The notes beneath the pieces are model-generated. The model was given only the letters and a program-made list of their open reading frames with translations, made no database searches and was not told the origin of the DNA. 64,000 bases of DNA, taken from the NCBI GenBank assembly GCA_944324675.1, contig CALUXE010000008.1:1-64000 (forward strand), written 5' to 3'. The position numbers and the translations under genes were made by a program. Source of the DNA: an uncultured Elusimicrobiales bacterium (lineage in GTDB: Bacteria > Elusimicrobiota > Elusimicrobia > Elusimicrobiales > Elusimicrobiaceae). Within the stretch, counting starts at the first letter, position 1; every line of letters starts with the position of its first letter. Below, piece after piece: positions 35,501-43,976 of this stretch.

Positions 35501-35662
35501 GAATTGGCGCATGAGGGGCTTTTTATCATAACGCCCTGCGAGGACGCCTGCAAATACTGCGCCTTTGCCGACATTTGCCGCAAAGACCACGGCCCGAGTT
35601 TAAGACGCGCGGGCTTATCGGCGCAAGCCGTTAAACTGAGGAGTTTCAATGCCCCTAAATAA
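32600..35662 (+). CDS. addB: ATP-dependent helicase/nuclease subunit AddB-like
   Basis: This 1020-residue partner of AddA handles double-strand break repair. The N-terminal two thirds are a degenerate helicase-like region with no clear Walker A. The C-terminus has a RecB-type nuclease (LHHEILQKFY, GETDRIDIN, VVDYKSGKE). Four cysteines of an iron-sulfur cluster are placed as in AddB (LWLCPASYMF, then CKYCAFADIC). The ATG at 32600 has a TATATT box 8 nt upstream and no Shine-Dalgarno, so a leaderless start is likely. Its last 14 bases overlap addA. Confidence 0.9.
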   Translation: MRLFTGSFRALEEHFINFISKEKQNPLDRALVVLPSVRLQNSLSKALARKSGFISAVDFADFENLAASLNAYSPDKANALLPANALQDFIIKDILNKYSSLPVSRGYRTLFKSAFRDLIAAEITVKDLLLLMESDEIPSQEQKKQLSEFIVCYDQYLRQIRKDGFDSYGDFFKKAAGTVKNNAYLKKFKYIIFYGFYDLTALQYNVFKEIAADFEVSVYFPYLDTPAYSFVKNFYEGSILPLAQYKEALPPDNSPFRQAACDIFLPSDNEAQNPDIRIIGVSGVRDEVNAAAKEILTLKEKHHIAFGEIALFARSMDPYKYDIPSIFARNNIPVNYSFEIPLLSHPFAAYIYNLLNLGRNNFYSADAAAVLASPYFKAGRREWRDLIRNSGITGGLAQWSGLADLYINSKNEEDKRLYRDNAAQITQTIQALAKFYPALEEAGDFELLAGRANSFIDAFTREDIEDYERDILEKIRKIISQTASFSQVRRRAQKGEFLDELLWAIKEETFNKTAQYSDGVQAADIMALRGQRFKAAVFLGMNEGLLPATPAPDPILKEEYRVLLQKIGFLIHNQSERYFEEKLLFSLALSSVEEKCSFIFERSGDDGKTKIPSLYLSRLAQNAGKNVKRPDLSLSRRESEKLAQWPFELLNQDEVSALAALKFPSAKQALYTAFNPEARPDTLLESQLEKAPFLAFKSPSLNAYDGVIGRSNALAEKINIKGLSPSNLRALWLCPASYMFKNIIRSNEPPEYDRAKIPANAKGTLHHEILQKFYIYITKNKLLDKLFAGTAGDIFEEFSNSILTAERYKEYGLYPLVWKDLCKDIKKNIRHLIEADLPVLQQNNLTPSFFEYHLEAEADFDGVKLKLHGETDRIDINKETLFCRVVDYKSGKENASMLKAIFEKGVLQPPLYMLMINESEDKNLQGCKAQSASLLAVEEDGNPEKSFSLSEYEAVKTFFEQAVKYRLELAHEGLFIITPCEDACKYCAFADICRKDHGPSLRRAGLSAQAVKLRSFNAPK

Positions 35663-38600
35663 AGATATTTTTATCGTCGCGGACCAAAAAGCGCGCGACG
35701 CCGCCGTAACGGAAACGTCCAACAACGTAATAGTGGAAGCGGGCGCAGGTACGGGCAAGACCACTCTTTTAATAGACAGGCTCTGCTATCTTATCTTGGG
35801 AAAGGGCATAGCCATAGATAAAATAATCGCGCTCACTTTTACCGAGAAAGCCGCCGCGGAAATCAAATCGCGCCTGCTTGACAAAATGAACGATATCCTC
35901 CTATTGATAAAAGGGGAGCCCGCCAACCCGAGCGAAGAAGAAAAGCGCAAACAAACTTTGGAACTGAGAAACAAAATCGGCGGCGACCAAAATACCCTTA
36001 AAGAGAATATAGAAAAGAATTTGGAATTGGCCGAGCGCGCAATAATAAGCACCATACACGGCTTCTGCTTTAAGATTTTAAAGAGATTCCCCGCCGAAGC
36101 CGGGACCGCGCCCGATCTTACGGCGGACGCGCAAAACTCGTCGGAGGCGATACTAGATAAAGTATGGACGGCATTTTTGGACCAACAGCTTAATTACGAT
36201 TCCCCGCGCGCCGCCTTATGGGAAGATATACTCTCCGCCTGCACTTTGCAGGAGATAAAAGATTTCGCCTTTACTCTTTTAAAACCTCCTCTGGCAAATT
36301 ACCGTCCTGATTTAAAAAGCAGGGAAAAGGCCAAAATCCTGCGCGAAAAAGCGCAGCGCGCCGAAAACTTTTTAAAAGAATATAAAAACACCAGTAAAAA
36401 AGGGAACGCTTTCGACCGAAATTTGGAGCAGGCGATAGCCGTCCTAAACAATAGCGCGGCATATCACGAGGGCGGCGAATACGGCGAAGTCGATATGGAT
36501 CAAAGCAAAAAAGTTTCCCGCCGCCCCAGCGGCTGGACCTCGGAAGAAGATTTTGTGGAAGCGGGCGAAATAATAGCTTTGGCCAATAATGCCTCGGTAA
36601 AGAACATAGAACTTCTTAAAAAGGCTCGCCTTGTCTTAAGCGACTTTCTGCCTTTGGCGCGCGAAGCTTTGGATAAATCCAATCTGATAGATTTCGACGA
36701 TATGATACTCAAGACAAGGGATTTGGTAAAAAACCATCTTCACGTAAGGCAGACTTTGAAAGAGGAATATCAGAGCATTCTGCTTGACGAGTTCCAAGAC
36801 ACCGATCCCGAACAGGGCGAAATATTTCTCTACCTCAGCGAAACGCGAGACAGCCAAGCCAAAGACTGGCGCGACGTGCTTTTGGAGCGCGGGAAACTTT
36901 TTATAGTAGGCGATCCCAAGCAGTCCATCTATCGCTTCCGCGGCGCGGACATAGCCGCCTATGACGTTTTTATCGACACCCTTCTAAAACAAGGCGCGGC
37001 GAAGTATTTTCTGCAAAGCAATTTCAGGAGTTCGCGCGAAATAGTCGCCTACGCCAACAAGTTCGGCCAGAAAGCGATAAGGGAGGAACACGGCATACAG
37101 CCAAAGTATGTCGCCATAGAGCATACTAAAAATTACAAGCCCGAACCGGTACGGCTATTGGCCATTACGGACAACGACAAAAAAATCCATTCGGAACGCC
37201 TGCGCCGCTTTCAGGCCGATATTATCGTAAAATGGATAAACGAAAACGCCTTCAAAGCCAAGCTTTCCGATGGCCGCGCCATGACTTATAAAGACATCGC
37301 CGTTTTATACCGCAGCGCGACAGGTCTTTCTCTTTTGATAGACGCCTTAAAGCAATCTTCCATACCTTACAGCGTAGAGGAAAACAAAAACTTCTATCAG
37401 ACCCAGGAAATAAAGGATATTTTAAACTTGTTAAAGCTGGCTCAAAACCCGATGGACAAAACGGCTCTTATCGGCGTACTTAGAAGCCCCCTGTGCCTTA
37501 TCGGCGACGACGAAATCCTAGCTTTGGCCGAAAGCGGCCGTTTAAACATATACGCGGAAGTTTCCTCCCCCCACATAAAAGCCTGCTTTGATATGCTGAA
37601 AGAAATTTGCCGCCGCGCGCAAATTTCGCCGCTGGAAGATTTTATAAACTATATTATTTACCAAACACGCTTTAAGCAAATGCAGCTTTTATGCGGCGCG
37701 GGCGAACAGACAAGCGCAAACATTTCAAAATTTATGGATATAGCCAGGGGTTTCGCCTCAAACGGAATGCTGGCCTTGCCCCAGCTTATAGGCCATATAG
37801 AAGTTTACTTCAAAGAAAAGGAAAAAGAAGGGGAATCGCCTTTGGCCGAAGACTCTTTGGACAGCGTCAAACTGATGAGCATACACAAATCCAAAGGGCT
37901 CCAGTTCCCCGTAGTACTAATTTACGACATAGCCAAAGAGGACAAAAAAGGCAATAAGGAAGAAAGCTATTATCTAAGCGATTGGCTCTCGGGCGCAGGC
38001 GCGCCGCGCTTGGGCAAAATAAAGGATTTGACCTATGCCCTCTTGGAACAGAGCAACAAAAAACACTCCAAAGCGGAAGAGCGGCGCATTTTATACGTTG
38101 CCCTTACCAGGGCTAAAGAAAGGCTTATAATTTTAGGCTCGGCAAAAGCGGAAAAGACCTTGGCCGAACCGCTTTTGGAGGCGGGCTGTTATCCTGGCGA
38201 AGATATGCCTCCGACGCTGCAAGAAGGCGTTTGCGAAGTTTCCTATATCCCCTATAGCGAAGGCGGCGCGGACGCACCCGGCTTCGGCGCGCAACCGGGG
38301 CAAAGCGATTCCGCTTTCCTTGCGCAATGGAAAGAAATATGGCTTAAAAGAAGCGAAGCCTACCGACAAGCAGCCCTTCAAAACACTCCGCGGCCCAGCG
38401 CCGCCGCCCAAAGCGGATATGAAAGCAAAGAAAGAACTAAAGCCATGCTCATAGGCCGAATATGCCACAGACTGCTTTGCCAAATTCTGCTGGGGCGGGA
38501 AATATCCTTAAACAATGCCGCAGTGATAGAAGGCGCGGACCCTAAAGCCGACGCTGAGGCTATCAACGAGGCGCAAGGCATTATCGAAGATTTTAAACAA

Positions 38601-38918
38601 AGCGAGGCTTTTAAAAAATTAACCTCTATGAAAACGCTCGCCTGCGAATTGCCCTTTTCATTAAAAGAAGACTCGGCGGAAGTTTACGGCGGCGGAATAA
38701 TAGACGCCATCTTTGAAGACAAATTCGGCGGCGTATTTATAGCGGAGTTTAAATCTGATAAGATAAATAAAAAGCGGCAGAAAGAAACCGCGGAAAAATA
38801 CGCGCCCCAGCTTGAGGCATACCTAAACGCCGCACGCATTATATTCGGCGGCAAAAAAGTAACTGGAGCGCTGGTGTTTTTGCGGAGTAAACAAATTTGC
38901 CCTTTAGGAGAAGATTAA
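35649..38918 (+). CDS. addA: ATP-dependent helicase/nuclease subunit AddA-like (UvrD family)
   Basis: This 1089-residue SF1 helicase with a nuclease tail has the Walker A VEAGAGTGKTTLLIDRL, motif Ia ALTFTEKAAAEIKSRL, and motif II LLDEFQDTD. Motif III/IV VGDPKQSIYRFRGAD and motif VI VALTRAKERL follow. The C-terminal RecB-type nuclease has GGGIIDAIFED and FIAEFKSDK. With AddB it should process DNA ends and load RecA. It starts inside the addB end, and its stop is directly followed by the ybaB start codon. Confidence 0.95.
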   Translation: MPLNKDIFIVADQKARDAAVTETSNNVIVEAGAGTGKTTLLIDRLCYLILGKGIAIDKIIALTFTEKAAAEIKSRLLDKMNDILLLIKGEPANPSEEEKRKQTLELRNKIGGDQNTLKENIEKNLELAERAIISTIHGFCFKILKRFPAEAGTAPDLTADAQNSSEAILDKVWTAFLDQQLNYDSPRAALWEDILSACTLQEIKDFAFTLLKPPLANYRPDLKSREKAKILREKAQRAENFLKEYKNTSKKGNAFDRNLEQAIAVLNNSAAYHEGGEYGEVDMDQSKKVSRRPSGWTSEEDFVEAGEIIALANNASVKNIELLKKARLVLSDFLPLAREALDKSNLIDFDDMILKTRDLVKNHLHVRQTLKEEYQSILLDEFQDTDPEQGEIFLYLSETRDSQAKDWRDVLLERGKLFIVGDPKQSIYRFRGADIAAYDVFIDTLLKQGAAKYFLQSNFRSSREIVAYANKFGQKAIREEHGIQPKYVAIEHTKNYKPEPVRLLAITDNDKKIHSERLRRFQADIIVKWINENAFKAKLSDGRAMTYKDIAVLYRSATGLSLLIDALKQSSIPYSVEENKNFYQTQEIKDILNLLKLAQNPMDKTALIGVLRSPLCLIGDDEILALAESGRLNIYAEVSSPHIKACFDMLKEICRRAQISPLEDFINYIIYQTRFKQMQLLCGAGEQTSANISKFMDIARGFASNGMLALPQLIGHIEVYFKEKEKEGESPLAEDSLDSVKLMSIHKSKGLQFPVVLIYDIAKEDKKGNKEESYYLSDWLSGAGAPRLGKIKDLTYALLEQSNKKHSKAEERRILYVALTRAKERLIILGSAKAEKTLAEPLLEAGCYPGEDMPPTLQEGVCEVSYIPYSEGGADAPGFGAQPGQSDSAFLAQWKEIWLKRSEAYRQAALQNTPRPSAAAQSGYESKERTKAMLIGRICHRLLCQILLGREISLNNAAVIEGADPKADAEAINEAQGIIEDFKQSEAFKKLTSMKTLACELPFSLKEDSAEVYGGGIIDAIFEDKFGGVFIAEFKSDKINKKRQKETAEKYAPQLEAYLNAARIIFGGKKVTGALVFLRSKQICPLGED

Positions 38919-39203
38919 ATGTTTGACAACTTAAAGAAACTTATGGAACTTAAAAAAACAATGACCGAGGTAAAAAAACGCTTGGACGAAATGGTAATCA
39001 AGGTGGAAAGCCCGGCCAAAAATTTTGAGATGACGATATCGGGCTCCCAGCAGGTGCGGGAACTTAAAGTCCTCAAGGATTTAAAAGAAGTTTCAAAAGA
39101 AGATATAGAAAAGGATTTGACCGAGCTTTTTAACAAAGCGGTAAAAGATTCCCAAGCTATGGCCGCGCAGGCCATGGGCGGCTTGGCGAACTTGGGGCTG
39201 TAA
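38919..39203 (+). CDS. ybaB: YbaB/EbfC nucleoid-associated protein
   Basis: This 94-residue DNA-binding protein has the usual EbfC size. It opens with a long charged helix (FDNLKKLMELKKTMTEVKKR), has a short beta core (VESPAKNFEMTISGSQQVREL), and ends in a Gly/Ala/Leu-rich tail (AMGGLANLGL) like that of YbaB proteins. Members bind DNA as dimers and are often encoded next to dnaX and recR; here the neighbour is addA, again a recombination gene. The ATG follows the addA stop with no gap. Confidence 0.85.
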   Translation: MFDNLKKLMELKKTMTEVKKRLDEMVIKVESPAKNFEMTISGSQQVRELKVLKDLKEVSKEDIEKDLTELFNKAVKDSQAMAAQAMGGLANLGL

Positions 39204-39210
39204 GGAGATT

Positions 39211-39573
39211 ATGCGGGAAGGGATAATAGCGGTCGCGGGGGCATCCTCGGACAAAAGTAAATATTGGTATAAAATCTTTGCGGATTTAAAAGCCGCGGGA
39301 TTTGACGTTTTCTGCGTCAACCCTAAAGCCGAAGCCGACCCGCAGCAACGCATATACAAAGATTGGGCCGGCCTCCCGCAAAAACCACAAACGATCATAA
39401 TAGTGCTCCGTCCCGAACTCACCGCCGAGATAGCGGCTTACGCCGCGGAAAACGGCGTCAAGGAATTATGGTTCCAGCCCGGAACTTATAATGAAAAATC
39501 CGCAGAAATGGCAAAAGAGGCGGGCATAAGCGTACATAATGCCTGCTTTATGGTCCAAAAAGGTATTTGGTAG
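39211..39573 (+). CDS. CoA-binding domain protein (YccU-like)
   Basis: This 120-residue single Rossmann-like domain shows the CoA_binding family pattern (IAVAGASSDKSKYWYKI, VFCVNPKAE, and a C-terminal WFQPGTYNEKSAEMAKEAGI). The N-terminal glycine-poor loop ASSDKSKY matches the YccU/succinyl-CoA-synthetase-like phosphate loop. The physiological role of the family is not established. GGAG precedes ATG 39211, and the stop is immediately followed by the ATG of the aldo/keto reductase gene, so the two are co-translated. Confidence 0.85.
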   Translation: MREGIIAVAGASSDKSKYWYKIFADLKAAGFDVFCVNPKAEADPQQRIYKDWAGLPQKPQTIIIVLRPELTAEIAAYAAENGVKELWFQPGTYNEKSAEMAKEAGISVHNACFMVQKGIW

Positions 39574-40500
39574 ATGTTATACACCCAAAAATCAGGTCTA
39601 AAAATATCAAGGCTGGGGCTGGGTACTTGGGCCATGGGCGCGGGGAAGGACTGGGGCCCCGCCGATAAAAACGATTGCGTCGATACGATACACGCCGCCT
39701 TGGACGCGGGAGTAAACTTGATTGATACCGCGCCGATATACGGCAACTTCCGCGCTGAACTTATAGTAGGCGAAGCTATTAAAGGCAAAAGAGACAAAGT
39801 TGTTCTGGCGACGAAATGCGGCCTTCAGCCCGGGCAAAGGGCGGCGCGTTTTGATCTTTCCCCAAAAGCCGTACGTATGGAAATAGAAGCCTCCCTAAAA
39901 AGACTTGATACCGATTATATCGATATTTACCTTATCCACTGGCCCGACAGAAATACGCCCCTTGCCGATACTTTGGCCGAATTTGAAAAAATCAAACGGG
40001 AAGGGAAAATCCGCTTTTGCGGAGTTTGCAACTTTACTCCCCCCCAGCTTAAAGAGGCTTGCGAAACAGCCGACATCGATTTTGTTCAAAACGAGTTTTC
40101 GCTCCTAAAGAACGAACAGGCCAAAGAGATAATCGCCTTCTGCGGACAAAACAATAAAACCTTTATGGCCTACGGCGTGCTGGGCGGCGGGATATTAAGC
40201 GGGAAATACAAAAAGGAACTCTGCCTGCCTAGATGCAGCGTAAAATCGTTTTTCTACAAATTTTACAAAGGCGCGGCTTTTGAAAAAGCGCAGCAAGCCG
40301 CCGAACTTTTATCGCAAGCGGCGCAAAAACACAACGGGGCGCCCGCGCAGGCGGCGCTGAATTACGCTCTGGCGCAAAAGGGCGTAGATATTGCCCTGTT
40401 CGGCGCGAGAAATCCGCGCCAAGCCCTGCAAAACGCCCGCGCCGCAGATTGGAGTTTTACCCCCGAAGAACTGGAGTTTTTTAATGAAAGATATGCTTAA
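39574..40500 (+). CDS. Aldo/keto reductase
   Basis: This 308-residue NADPH-dependent oxidoreductase is of the TIM-barrel AKR family. It shows LGLGTWAMGAG, the catalytic Asp/Tyr segment NLIDTAPIYGN, the Lys/His motifs KVVLATKCG and YIDIYLIHWPD, and the cofactor loop near the C-terminus (ALFGARNPRQALQNA). The substrate cannot be predicted. It is coupled to the CoA-binding gene upstream and overlaps the radical SAM gene downstream by 17 bp. Confidence 0.92.
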   Translation: MLYTQKSGLKISRLGLGTWAMGAGKDWGPADKNDCVDTIHAALDAGVNLIDTAPIYGNFRAELIVGEAIKGKRDKVVLATKCGLQPGQRAARFDLSPKAVRMEIEASLKRLDTDYIDIYLIHWPDRNTPLADTLAEFEKIKREGKIRFCGVCNFTPPQLKEACETADIDFVQNEFSLLKNEQAKEIIAFCGQNNKTFMAYGVLGGGILSGKYKKELCLPRCSVKSFFYKFYKGAAFEKAQQAAELLSQAAQKHNGAPAQAALNYALAQKGVDIALFGARNPRQALQNARAADWSFTPEELEFFNERYA

Positions 40501-41785
40501 CCTGCAAGAAACCGCCCGCGCCGCCGCGCAAGCGCTTCTGCCCAAAGCCGGCCTTAACAAACAGCGCGAAATATCGCGCCTGATCTTTGAAATATGCAAA
40601 CGCGACGATACCGCCCCCGCCGATATTTCCGCGCGTATAAACGCCAAGAATTTTGAGCAGGCAAAAAAAGAACTGCTGGCCCTAAGATACCCCCTTTCCT
40701 TTAAAACGGCGAAACGGGAAAACTTCTATCTTCCGAAACTGGACCTGCAAGCCCTGCCCGACGCCGAAATCAAAAGGGAAGAATTTTACCCCAAAAATAT
40801 ATTTATAGAGAAGGAAGTCCTCAATTCACCCTTGGCGCAAAGAGCTTTAAAACTTTTCCCCAAAGCTAAAACCGAAATATTGGAAAAGAAAACTTTCTGC
40901 GGGAGCGAAAACTATTCCAAGCGCAAAGAGAACTTGGTAATAATAAAGGAAAATTTTGATTTCGTCAAACCCTGCCCCTGCACCAAAAACTGCTTTTGCT
41001 GCGGATACAATTTGGTTAATTTAGGTTTTGGCTGCGCCTACGAATGCAGTTATTGTTTTCTCCAGCAATACCAAAACCTGCACGCCATAGTACTGCCGGC
41101 GAATATCCAAGATTTTTTGGATAAAATAGAAAAGACCCCTTTAAGAAAAGGCCCTTTCCCCCATATCCGCATAGGCAGCGGGGAATTTACCGATTCCCTG
41201 CTGTTTGACCACATAACAAACTATTCTTTTGACATAGTTGATTTTTTCAGAGGGCGGGAAGAATATTTTGAGTTTAAAACAAAAAGCGCAAATATCGGCA
41301 ATCTTTTAAAAATACCCGCCGCCAAAAATATCGTGGTGGGCTGGAGCGTAAATCCGCAAAACATAATAGACGACGCCGAAACGCTGACAATCCCTCTGGA
41401 CGCGCGACTGGCCGCCGCCGCAAAAATAGCCGCGCACGGCTGCAAAACCGCCTTTCACTTCGATCCCGTCATTATCCACGAAGGCTGGCGGGAAAATTAT
41501 CTCTCGGTAATAGAAAAGATAAAAAACGCCGTACCCGCCGAAACCATCGCCTGGATAAGCATCGGCACCTTGCGCTTTAGCAGGGAACTTAAAAAATGCA
41601 TAGAAAGCAGATTTAAAAACAACACCATACTGGACGGTGAATTTCTGTTGGATTTCGACGGGAAAATGCGCTATCCCAAAGCCCTGCGCAAACAGGTTTA
41701 CGAAACTTTGGCGCCGGCATTAAAAAAAGCCTTTCCGGAAACTTATGTCTATCTCTGTATGGAAGAGCCCGATTTGCAAATATAA
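40484..41785 (+). CDS. Radical SAM protein, spore photoproduct lyase-like
   Basis: This ~433-residue protein has a radical SAM cluster motif GCAYECSYCFLQQYQ (CxxxCxxC), like that of the SplB family. A second Cys-rich block just before it (PCPCTKNCFCCGYN) could hold an additional iron-sulfur cluster. Family members repair UV-damaged thymine dimers in spores; related proteins occur in non-sporeformers with unknown function, and nothing here points to sporulation. ATG 40484 is used because GGAG lies 8 nt upstream; the longer frame from 40391 would overlap the reductase by 110 bp. It ends the addB-addA-... run. Confidence 0.85.
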   Translation: MKDMLNLQETARAAAQALLPKAGLNKQREISRLIFEICKRDDTAPADISARINAKNFEQAKKELLALRYPLSFKTAKRENFYLPKLDLQALPDAEIKREEFYPKNIFIEKEVLNSPLAQRALKLFPKAKTEILEKKTFCGSENYSKRKENLVIIKENFDFVKPCPCTKNCFCCGYNLVNLGFGCAYECSYCFLQQYQNLHAIVLPANIQDFLDKIEKTPLRKGPFPHIRIGSGEFTDSLLFDHITNYSFDIVDFFRGREEYFEFKTKSANIGNLLKIPAAKNIVVGWSVNPQNIIDDAETLTIPLDARLAAAAKIAAHGCKTAFHFDPVIIHEGWRENYLSVIEKIKNAVPAETIAWISIGTLRFSRELKKCIESRFKNNTILDGEFLLDFDGKMRYPKALRKQVYETLAPALKKAFPETYVYLCMEEPDLQI

Positions 41786-41849
41786 ATTCCCCGCGGAACT
41801 TGCGACCAGATTTGAAAACTCCCCCCGCCCGGCCAGGATTTTTATTTTA

Positions 41850-41966
41850 TAACAAAAGGAGTCTTTCTACTTTGGGCAACGGTAAAACCTTTACCGAACT
41901 CCCAGCCTGGCTGGAGGTTTTTACGACATACAAAAAGGCCTCCGCTTTTGCGAAGGCCTTTTTTGT
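41850..41966 (+). ncRNA. Candidate small RNA or long terminator region
   Basis: This stretch between the radical SAM gene and the TlpA-like gene contains GGTAAA-acc-TTTACC, CCAGCC-t-GGCTGG, and an outer AAAACCT/AGGTTTT pairing that competes with the first stem. A terminator (AAAGGCC...GGCCTTTTTT, about 41932-41963) closes it. The last hairpin probably ends transcription for both convergent genes. The upstream stems are either part of the 3' UTR or a small RNA. I recognise no known family. Confidence 0.35.
41932..41963. terminator. Bidirectional terminator
   Basis: AAAGGCC-tc-CGC pairs with GCG-aa-GGCCTTT around TTTT, flanked by A-runs and T-runs. It separates the plus-strand radical SAM gene from the minus-strand TlpA-like gene. 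Confidence 0.85.
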
Positions 41967-41979
41967 TAAGCTCAATTCC

Positions 41980-42504
41980 TTATTTTAAAGATTCGTCTAT
42001 GGTCGCCGACATCAACTCTATATAGGCCGGATCGGCGCCGATCCATTTCTTGGTTTCGCCGTTTGTACCGATAAAGAACATCGTCGGGAAACCTGTTACG
42101 CCCATATCTTGCCCGAAATGCGCGGCATTATAGTGGATCTTTACGTTTTTGGCGTTTTTCACAACGTCTATTTCTTTAAGTTTGTCATTGGCGGGATCCA
42201 CGAAAGCTATAACGATATCGACGTTTTTGTCTTTATATTTGCCGGCCATTTCGTCAATCAAAGGCAGCATTTTTTTGCAATAGCCGCAAAAACCCGCCAT
42301 CGAAGCGACCAATATCGGTTTGGAAGGATTCTCTTTTTCCAAGACGAAATCCTCTCCGCCGAAAACGGCGGGCAAAGTATAGGCAGCAGGAGCTTGAAGC
42401 TGAGCGAGCGTATCCTCAGCCTGGACCGGCTGCTGTTGGGAACTTTCTTTGGCGCAAGCCGCGAAAGCTAATACGGCAAAGGTTAATATTAACAGTTTTT
42501 TCAT
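41980..42504 (-). CDS. TlpA-like thioredoxin-fold lipoprotein
   Basis: This 174-residue lipoprotein has the signal KKLLILTFAVLAFAAC with lipobox FAAC. Its thioredoxin-like domain carries the active site SMAGFCGYCKKMLP (CGYC) and the cis-Pro region GVTGFPTMFFIGTN. It probably works in the periplasm on disulfide reduction, for example for cytochrome c maturation or protein repair, but the partner is unknown. ATG 42504 (MKKLL) is preferred because it begins the signal peptide; the longer frame from 42606 runs through the divergent promoter region of the M23 gene. Confidence 0.9.
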   Translation of the reverse strand: MKKLLILTFAVLAFAACAKESSQQQPVQAEDTLAQLQAPAAYTLPAVFGGEDFVLEKENPSKPILVASMAGFCGYCKKMLPLIDEMAGKYKDKNVDIVIAFVDPANDKLKEIDVVKNAKNVKIHYNAAHFGQDMGVTGFPTMFFIGTNGETKKWIGADPAYIELMSATIDESLK

Positions 42505-42591
42505 AACTCTATTATAGTTTTTATTTAATTCCTTTGCACTATGTTTATTATTTAAGTTATAAAACGGGCTAAAAATGATAGAATTAAATTT

Positions 42592-43497
42592 GTGAGAAAA
42601 AGTCAATCTTCAATCTCAAGGCTGTTGTTTGAGCGTATGGAAATAGTCCTTATGCCGAGGTTCGGTTCCGGCATAAAAATTTCCCTATATCCTATTTTTG
42701 CTTTATTGCTTATACTGATTTGGCTGGCCATTACTGTCTATGCCGTTTTTATAGTTTCAAAAAACATCGACTGCGAAATAGTCAAAGCCGACAACAGGGT
42801 GATGAAGACGAAATTCGCCATGATAGCGGAAGAACTTTCAAGAAACAGAAAATATATAGAAATGTCGCAAAAAACCGATGAGCAAATGCGTCAAATGCTC
42901 GGAATGAAAGACGGCAAATACGTAAACCGCCCTTTTGAAGGAAGCGAAGAAATAAACTTTAAAGAAATGCTTGCAAAAGAAGCCAAGGATATTGACGAAG
43001 AACAAATAAACCAATATCTCAAGGACACCACCGAGCTGGCGCAGGCGCGTTTGGCGAGTTTTCAAGAAATAGCCTGGTTCTACGCGAACCAAAAAAATAT
43101 AAGCGATTCCACGCCGTCAATCAAACCGGCGACCGACGCGGCTATAACCTCAGGCTTTGGCTACAGGCTTTCGCCGTTTGGCTCTTTTATAGCGTCATTT
43201 CACAAGGGTTTGGACTTTGCGGGCAAGCCCAATTCCAGAATAAGAGTAACCGCAGACGGCGTAGTAAGACACGCGGGTTGGGCGCAGGGTTACGGCCAAG
43301 CGGTGCTTGTGGACCACGGGTTCGGCTATTCGACGCTTTACGGCCACTTGGCAGACATCAAAGTAAAAGCGGGCGACGTGGTAAAAAGAGGACAGTTTAT
43401 AGCCAATATGGGTACGACCGGCCGCTCTACGGGCGTGCATTTGCATTATGAAGTTTGGAAAGACGGAACACCCGTCAATCCCAGATCATATTTTTAA
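42592..43497 (+). CDS. M23 family metallopeptidase (membrane-anchored)
   Basis: This 301-residue protein has an N-terminal membrane helix (ISLYPIFALLLILIWLAITV, about 29-50), a helical linker, and a C-terminal LytM/M23 domain. The zinc-binding motifs are HKGLDFAG (HxxxD) and HLHYE (HxH). It should cleave peptidoglycan cross-links in the periplasm. The start is taken as GTG 42592 because TAGAAT (in an extended TGATAGAAT, 42576-42584) ends exactly 7 nt upstream, as for a leaderless mRNA; ATG 42637 is the alternative. The following bactofilin gene is a known partner of M23 peptidases in cell-shape control. Confidence 0.92.
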   Translation: MRKSQSSISRLLFERMEIVLMPRFGSGIKISLYPIFALLLILIWLAITVYAVFIVSKNIDCEIVKADNRVMKTKFAMIAEELSRNRKYIEMSQKTDEQMRQMLGMKDGKYVNRPFEGSEEINFKEMLAKEAKDIDEEQINQYLKDTTELAQARLASFQEIAWFYANQKNISDSTPSIKPATDAAITSGFGYRLSPFGSFIASFHKGLDFAGKPNSRIRVTADGVVRHAGWAQGYGQAVLVDHGFGYSTLYGHLADIKVKAGDVVKRGQFIANMGTTGRSTGVHLHYEVWKDGTPVNPRSYF

Positions 43498-43514
43498 TTT
43501 ATTTCGGAGGAGTT

Positions 43515-43976
43515 ATGGGTTTCTTAAGCAAAGACGTTAAAACGGGAGAGTACGTTTCCGTAATAAGCGAGCAATGCCAATTCCAAGGGACATTGGATTT
43601 GCAGGGATCTTTAAGAATAGACGGCGCTTTGGAAGGCAATGTCGATAACGCGAAATACGTAACCGTAAGCAAAAGCGGCACCGTAAAAGGCGACATTACC
43701 GCGAAGGGCGTAGTGGTGATAGGACAAATGACGGGCGACATTGTAGCCGACAGCGTGGAAATTTTGTCCGACGCAAGAATTACAGGCAATATCCGCTCAA
43801 AAAGCATTTTGATAGAAGGCGGAGCAAAAGTCAGCGCGACTATTCACGTCGTAGGGGAGGAAGAAGCCTCTCTTGACGAGGAAGAAATAGCCGCCGACGA
43901 ACCGCAAAACAAAACCGCTAAAGCGGAAAAGCAAGAAAAACTCGAAAAGAAAGACTATAAAAAAGGAGATAAATAA
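43515..43976 (+). CDS. Bactofilin
   Basis: This 153-residue cytoskeletal protein has a short N-terminal tail, then a central repetitive beta-helix (LDLQGSLRIDGALEGNV, VTVSKSGTVKGDITAKGVVV, IRSKSILIEGGAKVSATI), and an acidic then Lys-rich C-terminal tail. Bactofilins polymerise without nucleotide at the membrane and recruit cell-wall enzymes. GGAGGAG lies 4 nt before ATG 43515. Its place right after the M23 peptidase and before a PpiD-like gene, all tightly spaced, supports a cell-shape operon. Confidence 0.93.
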   Translation: MGFLSKDVKTGEYVSVISEQCQFQGTLDLQGSLRIDGALEGNVDNAKYVTVSKSGTVKGDITAKGVVVIGQMTGDIVADSVEILSDARITGNIRSKSILIEGGAKVSATIHVVGEEEASLDEEEIAADEPQNKTAKAEKQEKLEKKDYKKGDK

